From assembly GCA_050950345.1 (NCBI GenBank), contig JBMNHK010000002.1, positions 620,001-684,000 on the forward strand: DNA of 64,000 nt. Reading direction: 5' to 3'. Both the position numbers and the translations under genes were made by a program. Position 1 is the first letter of the stretch. Each line of letters begins with the position of its first letter. Below, piece by piece: positions 18,523 through 26,478 of the stretch. The stretch comes from Pelotomaculum_C sp050950345. Its GTDB lineage: Bacteria > Bacillota > Desulfotomaculia > Desulfotomaculales > Pelotomaculaceae. A model generated the notes under the pieces. It saw only the letters and a list, made by a program, of their open reading frames with translations. It searched no databases and had not been told where the DNA came from.

Positions 18523-19116
18523 ATGTCCTTTGATTACGAAATAGATATACCTTTTGATGTTATACGCCTTGATAAACATGCCTACCTGGTGCCACACGGC
18601 ATACCAATTAAGACGGAACCTCTGATTAAGATTGGTGTAGACAGAATAACCCTTGTTAACAGAAACGTTACGGTAGGGCTGCCGAGCACTGATGAAGAAA
18701 GGGATAAAAGGGAAGAAGTTATTGGATCGGATAGAGACTTTACTTCTCATCCTTTATTCCCTGCCGATGAGTATTTAGAGGTTCGGGCTAATCCCCCGAT
18801 CATAGTCAGATTTTCTAATAAATTATTAGAAACACTGGGGATTACGATGGAAGTAATCTATGACTATTACTCTGCAAGCAACGAGAGAATTCTAAACGTT
18901 GATCCGTCGCAGCTTACTATTTCCAGAGGCAAGCTTATGATTGGTAAAGCATCTACAGAGCCAATGATGATAGTGTGGACTGGGTCAAGATTTGTGATTA
19001 TGCCAACCTCAACAAAGTTGGCAGAGGATGAAGTGGCGGTGGAGGAAGTTGACGGCGCCGTAGCGTCAGGAATGTTCAGGTGCAAATACGGGATGATCGA
19101 GATTGTAACCAGGTAA
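18523..19116 (+). CDS. Conserved-looking protein of unknown function in the MoxR/VWA operon
   Basis: 197 residues from ATG 18523 (AGAAGG ahead); an earlier in-frame GTG at 18493 lacks a ribosome site. No family recognised. Soluble, beta-rich, with acidic stretches (TDEERDKREEVIGSDRDF) and a regular C-terminal half (LTISRGKLMIGKASTEPMMIVWTGSRFVIMPTSTKLAEDEVAVEEVDGAV). It may be the third component or specific adaptor of the MoxR/VWA chaperone pair, judged only from operon position. A long hairpin follows. Confidence 0.6.
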   Translation: MSFDYEIDIPFDVIRLDKHAYLVPHGIPIKTEPLIKIGVDRITLVNRNVTVGLPSTDEERDKREEVIGSDRDFTSHPLFPADEYLEVRANPPIIVRFSNKLLETLGITMEVIYDYYSASNERILNVDPSQLTISRGKLMIGKASTEPMMIVWTGSRFVIMPTSTKLAEDEVAVEEVDGAVASGMFRCKYGMIEIVTR

Positions 19117-19305
19117 CAACAGTAGGTGTTAATGCTGAGTAAAGCCTTCGTTAATGTTGCTTGATCATCATTCATTATAATTATGCCGCAGGGATGTATC
19201 CTGCACATGCTTGCTCAGCAAATTCCACCCAAGTCCTTACAAGTCCTTAATTGGCTGGACTTTCTAATGAATGATATAATCTAGCATAATACAGCGATGC
19301 ACTAT

Positions 19306-19350
19306 AAAGCACTGCGGTGCTGTCACTATTTGACAGCACCGCAGTGCTTT
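19306..19350. terminator. Perfect 20-bp stem-loop ending the MoxR/VWA operon
   Basis: Arms 19306-19325 and 19331-19350 are perfectly complementary with a 5-base loop (CTATT). The arm ends in TTT without a long U-tract. It sits 190 bases after the unknown gene. Confidence 0.65.
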
Positions 19351-19826
19351 GTATGGTGTTTACAAAATCAGTTGCGCTTTGTGTTCAAGGTTTGTCAATT
19401 GCGTCAATGGATTGGTCGCAGAACTATCGTTATAATTAGTATAAAAGTTCATAAAGGTACAAGAGCAACTTATATAAATGGGTTTTTAAATTCAGGTTTT
19501 TCAGTTTGGTATAACTAATACTACTATGTATTAGAGTATAAAGCAAGCTTTTTTAGTGTATTAATAAAATTTGTCATTCCATGCCTGGTATCAGGATTTA
19601 TTGATAGGACCATAAAGAGGCAAGGATGAAATAACTGAAAGGGGGGATGAGTAGAGGTTGATTGGATGTGTCTAGTTGGTTGACTAGTAGTTAATGTGAT
19701 GAAGGTTTTTTTTGAAAAAAGCGGTTTTGGTTTCCATCGGTAAAGGGTTGTATCTTATCGATGCGCTCTGATGCTGGTTTATGGGAATAAATGATTAAAG
19801 TTTTTTTATCTGAAAGGAGGAACACA
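19351..19826 (+). promoter_or_regulatory. Intergenic leader of flavin/Fe-S module A
   Basis: No gene seen. It contains an inverted repeat CTAGT (19672-19676) / ACTAG (19683-19687) around TGGTTG, a possible regulator site, and AT-rich promoter-like sequence near 19510-19570. The module starts at 19827. Confidence 0.35.
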
Positions 19827-21281
19827 ATGAGCATGAAGGAATCTTTAGAAAAGATCGTCGGGAAGGAGAATTTCAGCGATGCAGAATCTGATCTTAGGCT
19901 GTATTCGCAGGATTTGAGTCTCCTTCCGCCAGGCATGCCTGATGCTGTCGTCTGGCCTGGTAGTTCAGAAGAGGTAGGGAAGGTTGTTGCATATTGCAAC
20001 GAGAACAATATCCCTGTAGTGCCTGTTAGTTCCAGGACGCATTTGTATGGCTCCAGTATTCCGAAACAAGGTGGCGTAATTGTTGACCTGAAGAGAATGA
20101 ATAGAATTCAGGAGATTAACAAGAGCGACCGTCTGTGCCGGTTTGATGCTGGTGTTACGTGGGGTCAGTATTGTGCTGCATTGAAAGAAGAAGGTATGAG
20201 GACAATTATGCCGCTGTTGCCGCGTGCAGACCGCTCGGTGCTGACCGATACATTAGATAGGTATGTTCCCACCAATATCGTATACGATTATGGTGAGCCT
20301 ACCCAGTCTATGGAAATAGTATGGGCTGATGGTTCCATCTTTAGAGCCGGTTCAGGTTCAGTTAATGGATTCCCAGATTCCAAATCAAGAGGTGCTAACC
20401 CCTCTGGCCCAGGTCTTGACTTCTATCGCTTTATTCAGGGCGCCCAGGGCACAATGGGTATAGTTACTTGGTTGAGTGCGAAGATTGAAAATGAGACCAA
20501 AATAGATAAGATCTTCTTCGCTCCGATTACCGATCTCGATTATGCCAATAGTTTCCTGCACAGGATTCTGCCGAGGAGAATCGGACAAGAGTGTCTCATC
20601 CTGAATAATGTTGATTTAGCAGCTATTCTGGGTGATTCAGCTGATGATTTTGAAAAACTCGTGGCAACACTTCCTCCGTACACCCTTATCTTGACTATTA
20701 GTGGTGTTAAGAGAAGACCTGAAGAGAAAATTGCTTATGAAGAGAATTTCCTCAAAGAAGTGTTGAAGAAAGAATTTAATAGCATTAAGCTTTCCGATAA
20801 ATTGCCCGGCTTCCCCGGCATAGGAAGAAAGCTTATGCCGATGCTGCGTGCTCCCTGGCCGGCAGATGTTAAGTATTGGAAAGAGCGCTTAAGAGGCGGC
20901 TGTCAGGATATCTTCTTCATCTGCAGACCTGGTAAAGTATCAAGCCTGATTAACATTATGGATAATGTTGCTGCTAGAAATGGTTACCCCATTGCTGATA
21001 TCGGCAAGTATATCCAGCCCATCGAGCATAACCGTGCTGCCCAGGTTGAATTCAATCTCTTCTACAATCCTGAAGATGAAGCAGAAAGAGCAATGATCGC
21101 CAAGATCAACCGTGAGGCTGCATTAGAACTAATGGATGCTGGCGCATTCTTCTCAAGACCCTATGGTGAAATTGCCGACATAGTTTATGACCGTGCTGCC
21201 AGCTACACAATGACCCTGAGAAGGGTGAAGAAAGTATTCGACCCCAAAAACATTATGAATCCAGGAAACTTGTGTTTCTAA
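19827..21281 (+). CDS. FAD-binding oxidase, GlcD-like (module A, first flavoprotein)
   Basis: 484 residues from ATG 19827, preceded by AAAGGAGG. FAD_binding_4 domain (VVWPGSSEEVGKVVAYCNENNIPVVPVSSRTHLYGSSIPKQGGVIVDLKRMN, about 40-95; GPGLDFYRFIQGAQGTMGIVT, about 193-213) and a FAD-oxidase C-terminal domain ending in VFDPKNIMNPGNLCF. This family oxidises hydroxy acids or hydroxylated aromatics (glycolate oxidase GlcD, VAO/cresol hydroxylase relatives). It is followed by an Fe-S protein and a second FAD oxidase, the composition of GlcDEF. About 60% identical by eye to the module B protein at 42200. Substrate unknown. Confidence 0.82.
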   Translation: MSMKESLEKIVGKENFSDAESDLRLYSQDLSLLPPGMPDAVVWPGSSEEVGKVVAYCNENNIPVVPVSSRTHLYGSSIPKQGGVIVDLKRMNRIQEINKSDRLCRFDAGVTWGQYCAALKEEGMRTIMPLLPRADRSVLTDTLDRYVPTNIVYDYGEPTQSMEIVWADGSIFRAGSGSVNGFPDSKSRGANPSGPGLDFYRFIQGAQGTMGIVTWLSAKIENETKIDKIFFAPITDLDYANSFLHRILPRRIGQECLILNNVDLAAILGDSADDFEKLVATLPPYTLILTISGVKRRPEEKIAYEENFLKEVLKKEFNSIKLSDKLPGFPGIGRKLMPMLRAPWPADVKYWKERLRGGCQDIFFICRPGKVSSLINIMDNVAARNGYPIADIGKYIQPIEHNRAAQVEFNLFYNPEDEAERAMIAKINREAALELMDAGAFFSRPYGEIADIVYDRAASYTMTLRRVKKVFDPKNIMNPGNLCF

Positions 21282-21300
21282 GGAGAAGGGAGGAAGAAAC

Positions 21301-22680
21301 ATGGCAGTAAGTGATCAAATTCGTCGTCCACATAATTTGGGAGCTGAAGAATCATTTGTCGATCAACAATATGGTGATCGCTATGATACTCCCAAGACAC
21401 CATTGGAGTTTGATATTACCAAACCAGAAAACTTTTTCTATGACATGGAGCACTGCATTAAGTGTAAAGGATGCTACTGGGTAGAACATACTTATAACCC
21501 GGGTGCTAAGTTTAATGTCAGATGCGCCAGCAACCTGTGGAATGATTTTGATGCCTATGGCGCTATGGGTAAGATGAGGTTAGGCTGTGGCCTCCTTGAA
21601 GGAAGGGTGGAATGGTCCGACACAGTACTGGACATCCTTTATGCCTGCACACTTTGCGGCGCCTGTGACGTGGGCTGTAAGCGTAACCTTGACCTGGAAA
21701 TTGAGTTGTCCCTGGAAGCTTTGAGAGTAAAAGCCGTCCAAGACGGTGCTGCTCCTCTGCCGGCTCATAAGAAGGTATTTGACAATATTGCCAGCAAGAA
21801 CAATTACTACGGAGCCACTGAAAGCAGAACCAAGTGGGTTACTTCGGACATCAAAGTTGCCGATAAAGCTGACGTGCTGTATTTTGTCGGTTGCAACTCT
21901 TCCTATGTGAACCCGGCTATTGCCCAGGCTACAGCGAAGATCTTCAACGCTGCCGGCACACCCTTTATGCTTATGAAAGATGAAAAGTGCTGCGGCAACG
22001 TTCCTTTCTCAGTCGGTATGTATGATGAAGCCAAGAAAATTGCCGAAGAAAATTTAGCAGCAGTTAAGGCTACAGGGGCTAAGACTCTGGTAACCAGTTG
22101 TGCTGAATGCTATCGGATGTGGAAAGTTGACTATCCCAAGATGCTTAACGTTAAGACGGAAGATCTGGGAATCGAAGTTCTGCACCTGGTTGAATTTGCC
22201 GATAAGGCTTTGGCTGACGGCAAGTTGAAATTAACCAAGCCCGTTGATATGCGTTTCACCTATCACGATGCCTGCAGCGTCACCCGGCTTTGCGATCCCT
22301 GGGAGCCGTATAAGGGTGAACGTGGCTGGATGGGTATGATTTATCCTGGATTGCTCAGAAGGCGTGGTAGACACGGACTGTGGGATCCGGCCCGCAACCT
22401 GCTCAACGCTGTACCGGGAGCAACCTTCACTGAGTTAATCAGACTGCGCGAGAATGCTTTCTGCTGTGGTGGCGGTCGTGGCGCCGAAGCGGCATATCCT
22501 GAGTTTTCACAGTTCTGTGCGAACCATCGCCTGGATGAAGTGAAAGAAGTTGGCGCCGAGGTTCTGGTATCTGCTTGCCCGTGGTGCAAGAGCAACTTTA
22601 GTAAGGCTGTCAAAGAAAATAACGATGATGTTGAAGTTATGGACATTGCCGAGCTTATTGCAGCCGCAATTGAAATATAA
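21301..22680 (+). CDS. CCG-domain Fe-S oxidoreductase (GlcF/HdrD-like, module A)
   Basis: 459 residues, ATG after GGAGAAGGGAGG. The N-terminal ferredoxin-like part has Cys52, 55, 58, 75, 96 and a full CxxCxxCxxxC set at 116, 119, 122, 126 (CTLCGACDVGC). Two CCG domains follow, each with a CCG triplet and a late SCAEC or ACPWC (KCCGNVPF...TSCAECYRMW; FCCGGGRG...SACPWCKSNF). Such proteins carry electrons from flavin oxidases to quinones, heterodisulfides or other acceptors. It probably joins the two flanking FAD proteins in one complex. No membrane helix. Confidence 0.85.
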   Translation: MAVSDQIRRPHNLGAEESFVDQQYGDRYDTPKTPLEFDITKPENFFYDMEHCIKCKGCYWVEHTYNPGAKFNVRCASNLWNDFDAYGAMGKMRLGCGLLEGRVEWSDTVLDILYACTLCGACDVGCKRNLDLEIELSLEALRVKAVQDGAAPLPAHKKVFDNIASKNNYYGATESRTKWVTSDIKVADKADVLYFVGCNSSYVNPAIAQATAKIFNAAGTPFMLMKDEKCCGNVPFSVGMYDEAKKIAEENLAAVKATGAKTLVTSCAECYRMWKVDYPKMLNVKTEDLGIEVLHLVEFADKALADGKLKLTKPVDMRFTYHDACSVTRLCDPWEPYKGERGWMGMIYPGLLRRRGRHGLWDPARNLLNAVPGATFTELIRLRENAFCCGGGRGAEAAYPEFSQFCANHRLDEVKEVGAEVLVSACPWCKSNFSKAVKENNDDVEVMDIAELIAAAIEI

Positions 22681-22692
22681 GGAGGTGTAACA

Positions 22693-24321
22693 ATGAGCAT
22701 CAATAGACAAGCGTACAATGCTATTAAAGCAGTTGTAGGAGAAAAGTATATTTCCGAAGATCCAGCTATTATGGAAAGCTATCGTTCCGGTCCTGCAGGA
22801 TACGAAAATGGTACTGGTTATGAGCGTGTAATGACAGTTCTTCCTCATGCTGTGGTTTTGCCTAAAACTACGGAAGAAGTTCTGAAGATCGTCAAAATCT
22901 GTAACCGTTATGATGTGCCATATGTTCCTTATTCAACTGGTTTCTATGGCCCTCGTACCCACTGCCACGTGGAAAATGAGTTACTTATTGACATGAAACG
23001 GTTGAATGACTTTGAAATTGATGAAAAACACTATTACTATAACGTAGGAACCGGTGTTACCCTGGCCACATGCCAACAGGAAGCGCTGAACCATGGTGCT
23101 TATGCTGTTATCGGTGGTGGCGGTGCTCAGTGTTCCGCTATTTGTAACCTGATTGGTGACGGCTGGTCCCCTCTGAGCCACAGAGTTGGATTGCCACACA
23201 GACGTATTCTCGGTACTGAGCTTGTACTGCCGGATGGGGAGTTTGTACGTCTGGGTTCATTGGCTGTTAGTGATGACCCGTTCTGGGGCGAAGGCCCTGG
23301 TCCTGACCTGAGAGGGTTACTGAGAGGCTTCACAGGCCTGCGTGGTTGCCTGGGTATTGTAACCAAAATGGCTATCAAGACCCTGCCCTTCCAGCCTGAG
23401 CCCCTGGTTCCGCAAGGCGTTGCACCGAATACAAGTCTGGCACTGCCAATTAAACGTGTAAGATGGCAAAACTATTTGGTGCCCACCAAAGCTGCCCAGG
23501 TACAGGCTATGTTAGAAATCGGCCATGCGGAAATCGCTGCTGCCGTAACGAAAGTGCCTAAATTCTGGAGAGCTATCGCTAAAGCTGAAGATAAGGAAGA
23601 ATTCTGGAAGTTATGGCTGGTTGAAACTGAAGAGAGCTTGAGAAACTTCTTTATCGTTCGTGTATTGCTGGTTGGCTACACCTCTGAAGAAGATATGCAA
23701 TATCAAGAAAAAGTCCTGGATGACATCATGACTGAGCTGGGAGGCACTGCTACCCGGACCAAGCCTTCTGATGAATCCTGGATTAAGAACGCTGACTCGG
23801 CTGGTATGTGGCTGATGTGCGGTTCCTATGTGTCAGTTGACTATATCATTGAGTCAATGAGTCAGGCTGTACAGCATGGTGAAACCTATGCTGAACTCAA
23901 GCGGAAATACACACCGCCGCTCATGCCGGACTTTGGCGACCCAGGCTGGTTCCAGAACTTTGAAATGGGTCACCAGGGCTACTCCGAGTTCCTGATTTAC
24001 TGGGATCACCGTGAAGATATCAAGGGTGTAGACCAGTTCTATGTAGACAGCTCGAAGATGAACATCAAGCACCGGTACTATACTTCCTTATTAGGACCTC
24101 ACCAACCATTGTATCTGACCGGACCAATGTATGGCCCGAACTACCATACCTGGTTGCTTAAGGTTAAGGATGAGTTTGACCCGCAATGGGTATGCCATCC
24201 ACCGGTACCTCTTGCTCATGACGAGTTTGTCAACAGAGCTCCGTGGATGCAAGAAATTAAAGATTGGGAATCCCCCGAAAAATTACCATGGCCAGAAGAC
24301 AAGTTTGCACACCCATGGTAA
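22693..24321 (+). CDS. FAD-binding oxidase (module A, second flavoprotein)
   Basis: 542 residues, ATG with GGAGG 12 bases after the Fe-S gene. FAD_binding_4 domain with AVVLPKTTEEVLKIVKICNRYDVPYVPYSTGFYGPR (about 54-89) and a Gly-rich GGGGAQCSAICNLIGDGWSPLS block. The C-terminal half is long and aromatic-rich and ends without the usual NPG motif (FDPQWVCHPPVPLAHDEFVNRAPW). It is larger than GlcE and may hold the substrate site. About 70% identical by eye to the module B counterpart. Function inferred only as a flavoprotein oxidoreductase subunit. Confidence 0.8.
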   Translation: MSINRQAYNAIKAVVGEKYISEDPAIMESYRSGPAGYENGTGYERVMTVLPHAVVLPKTTEEVLKIVKICNRYDVPYVPYSTGFYGPRTHCHVENELLIDMKRLNDFEIDEKHYYYNVGTGVTLATCQQEALNHGAYAVIGGGGAQCSAICNLIGDGWSPLSHRVGLPHRRILGTELVLPDGEFVRLGSLAVSDDPFWGEGPGPDLRGLLRGFTGLRGCLGIVTKMAIKTLPFQPEPLVPQGVAPNTSLALPIKRVRWQNYLVPTKAAQVQAMLEIGHAEIAAAVTKVPKFWRAIAKAEDKEEFWKLWLVETEESLRNFFIVRVLLVGYTSEEDMQYQEKVLDDIMTELGGTATRTKPSDESWIKNADSAGMWLMCGSYVSVDYIIESMSQAVQHGETYAELKRKYTPPLMPDFGDPGWFQNFEMGHQGYSEFLIYWDHREDIKGVDQFYVDSSKMNIKHRYYTSLLGPHQPLYLTGPMYGPNYHTWLLKVKDEFDPQWVCHPPVPLAHDEFVNRAPWMQEIKDWESPEKLPWPEDKFAHPW

Positions 24322-24336
24322 GATAAATAGTTCCTC

Positions 24337-24373
24337 AATCACCTGGGCTACTGCTAAAGTAGCCCAGGTGATT
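24337..24373 (+). other. Perfect 16-bp stem-loop before the acyl-CoA dehydrogenase
   Basis: AATCACCTGGGCTACT (24337-24352) and its complement (24358-24373) with a 5-base loop. No U-tract follows, so it is more likely an mRNA processing/stability element or weak attenuator than a strong terminator. Module B has a different hairpin at the same place. Confidence 0.6.
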
Positions 24374-24467
24374 CTATGATAATGCAGTTATTATAGATAG
24401 TAATGTTTATCATAGTAATGTATCGTGTAGTAATCGATAATTGCTTTATTAAAAAGGAGGCTGTAAT

Positions 24468-25991
24468 ATGCAACCATTTCCCTGGTGGACGGATGAGCAA
24501 AAAGCGTTTGCTGAAGAGGTAAGAGCTTTTGTCAAAGAAGTCGCACCCATAGATGCCAAAACCAGATGGACACGGGAGTTCCCCTGGGATATCTATGAAA
24601 AAATCGGCAAAAAAGGTTTTATCGGTGCTGCTATTCCCAAGGAATACGGTGGTTTAGGCTTAGGTGCTACCGGCGCCTGCATCCTGGCTGAAGAATTGCA
24701 TAGCATGATGCCCGGCATTGGCCGTATCGTTGTCGGCAACATGAACGGCGGACTGCGCCAGATCATCGAAGCCGGTACGGAAGAACAGAAGAAGAGATTT
24801 TTACCGCAAATCGCCAGTGGTGAAATCGGCGCTGTCGTGATCACAGAAATGACTGCCGGTACTGACGCAGCCGGTGTGGCTTTAACGGCTAAAAAAGTAG
24901 GGGACAAATATATCCTCCAGGGCAAAAAGCGTTTTATCGTTGCTGCAGGTGTGGCAGAGCGTTATTTTGTCTACGCCAGAACAAGCGACGATCCTGAGGA
25001 TTTCAGGAAGCGCAAGCACCTGAGCGCCTTCGTTGTTAAAAAAGGCACACCTGGTTTAACCTGTGAAAAGTTAAACGAGATCCTGGCCTTTGAAAACGTG
25101 CAAAACGGCTCTTTGGACTTTGAGCAGGTAGTTGTTCCTGAAACGGATCGTATCGGCGAGGAAGGTGAAGGCTGGGCAATTATGATGGCCGGCTTGAACT
25201 TCGAAAGGACAGTTATTTCAGCCGGTACCATCGGCTGGCAGCGCCTTTTGTTAAACAATGCTGTTCCGTATGCACAGCGCCGGGTACAGTTTGGCAAAGC
25301 CACCATTGATATTCCAGCTAACCAGGATAAGATCGCTGACCTGGTCATCAGGCTGAAGGTTTCCCGGGTAGCGGTATACTACACAGCCTGGTTGTGGGAC
25401 AGAGAAGAAGATGTAACCATCGAAGCCAGTGCCGTAAAGGCCTATGGTGCGGAGATTACTCTGGAGTCGGCTAAACAAGCCACACAGATTATGGGCGGCG
25501 ACGGTGTTAACCGTTTCTATCCCGTACAGAACATTTATGAAGTAGCCAAAACAGAACATGTCGCCGGCGGCACAGTAGAAGCCTGCCGTCTGACCATCTT
25601 CCGTTCTACTCTCAAGTTGATGAAGGAAGATATCGAAATGCCGCGCCGGGTCATCGATCCGGAACTGGGTGTGCCTGTACCGGCATTTGGCCCTGTTGAG
25701 AATAAGCTGCCTGTAAGCGAAGAAAACGTGCTGGCTGTATTGGCTGAAGACTACAGGATCAACCCTGCCCTGCATATGACCCTGGAAGATCTCCAGCAGT
25801 ATATCGATGGTGACAAGGCTGCTCTGGAAAAAGCCATTCTTGGTTTAGAAGAAAAAGGGCTTGTTATGGTCCTGCGGAACAAAAAAGGCTTACAACTTGC
25901 CAAGGCTACCTATGACGGCCTGAACAAAGCCTATCCGAAAGAATACTATCGCTGGTTCCCCACCTGGGCAACTGAAGATAGAATATTCTAG
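24468..25991 (+). CDS. Acyl-CoA dehydrogenase family protein with C-terminal extension (copy A)
   Basis: 507 residues, ATG with AAAGGAGG. The first ~385 residues are an acyl-CoA dehydrogenase (PKEYGGLGLGATGACILAEEL; TEMTAGTDAAG; KRFIVAAGVAERY; MGGDGVNRFYPVQNIYEVAKTEHVAGGTVEACRL). The position of the classic catalytic Glu (YEGT in most family members) is Gly367 (AGGT); a Glu (E246 in GLNFERTVIS) occupies the helix-G position used by isovaleryl-CoA dehydrogenase. Residues ~415-485 form an extra domain that looks like a winged helix (MTLEDLQQYIDGDKAALEKAILGLEEKGLVMVLRNKKG). No electron-transfer flavoprotein gene is nearby. Nearly identical to the gene at 46737. Confidence 0.85.
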   Translation: MQPFPWWTDEQKAFAEEVRAFVKEVAPIDAKTRWTREFPWDIYEKIGKKGFIGAAIPKEYGGLGLGATGACILAEELHSMMPGIGRIVVGNMNGGLRQIIEAGTEEQKKRFLPQIASGEIGAVVITEMTAGTDAAGVALTAKKVGDKYILQGKKRFIVAAGVAERYFVYARTSDDPEDFRKRKHLSAFVVKKGTPGLTCEKLNEILAFENVQNGSLDFEQVVVPETDRIGEEGEGWAIMMAGLNFERTVISAGTIGWQRLLLNNAVPYAQRRVQFGKATIDIPANQDKIADLVIRLKVSRVAVYYTAWLWDREEDVTIEASAVKAYGAEITLESAKQATQIMGGDGVNRFYPVQNIYEVAKTEHVAGGTVEACRLTIFRSTLKLMKEDIEMPRRVIDPELGVPVPAFGPVENKLPVSEENVLAVLAEDYRINPALHMTLEDLQQYIDGDKAALEKAILGLEEKGLVMVLRNKKGLQLAKATYDGLNKAYPKEYYRWFPTWATEDRIF

Positions 25992-26024
25992 GTTATATTC
26001 AGTAATTTGGTTGTGGTTTCAAAT

Positions 26025-26060
26025 AACCCCGTCCGATATTGATCAGACGGGGTTTTTTTG
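26025..26060 (+). terminator. Rho-independent terminator of module A
   Basis: AACCCCGTC (26025-26033) pairs with GACGGGGTT (26046-26054), followed by a T-run. It closes the first flavin/Fe-S module. Confidence 0.9.
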
Positions 26061-26478
26061 AGCAGACATTGTAACCCGGGACTAGACAGGTTGATTTTTG
26101 AGACGAAAAGAGAAGATATCACCGTCCTTTGGTTAGAACACGGAGAAATTTGCTTGACGATACATAAGGTAAATATTGGGGTTTGAATGATTCACAATCC
26201 GTTCTGTTCCTGTTTAGCTTGTTCAGCAGAAAATGGTTAGCATTGCAGGAAAACAATGGTGGCCTGGTGAATGAGTGTGTTGTCGAACCATGTCGATAAG
26301 CAAAATTAATTATTAAAGCGATTAATATAATCGATTCCGTGAGGTGGGGATGATATCCAAACTCACAAACTAAAAGGTTGGTAAGGTTTTGCTGGTAAGT
26401 TTACTTATGTAAAAGGATAAGGGAAGGAGGGTAGGGTTATCAAGGCAACTTAAAAGAAAGCCAAAAGAAAGGTGGCGA
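26061..26478. other. Intergenic region before the surface protein gene
   Basis: About 420 bases with no gene seen. AT-rich promoter-like segments occur around 26300-26330 (TTAATATAAT). A GGAGGG-rich purine stretch at 26420-26435 lies too far from the start to be its ribosome site; AGAAAGGTGG at 26465-26475 serves the ATG at 26479. Confidence 0.35.

Noticed and set aside
19297..19518. 73-residue frame after the MoxR/VWA operon
   Set aside because: It reads through both arms of the perfect 20-bp hairpin and has no ribosome site.
19827..24321. Calling the FAD/Fe-S/FAD trio glycolate oxidase (glcDFE)
   Set aside because: Composition fits, but both flavoproteins are full-size, the order differs, and the acyl-CoA dehydrogenase linkage is not seen in glycolate operons; the substrate cannot be inferred.
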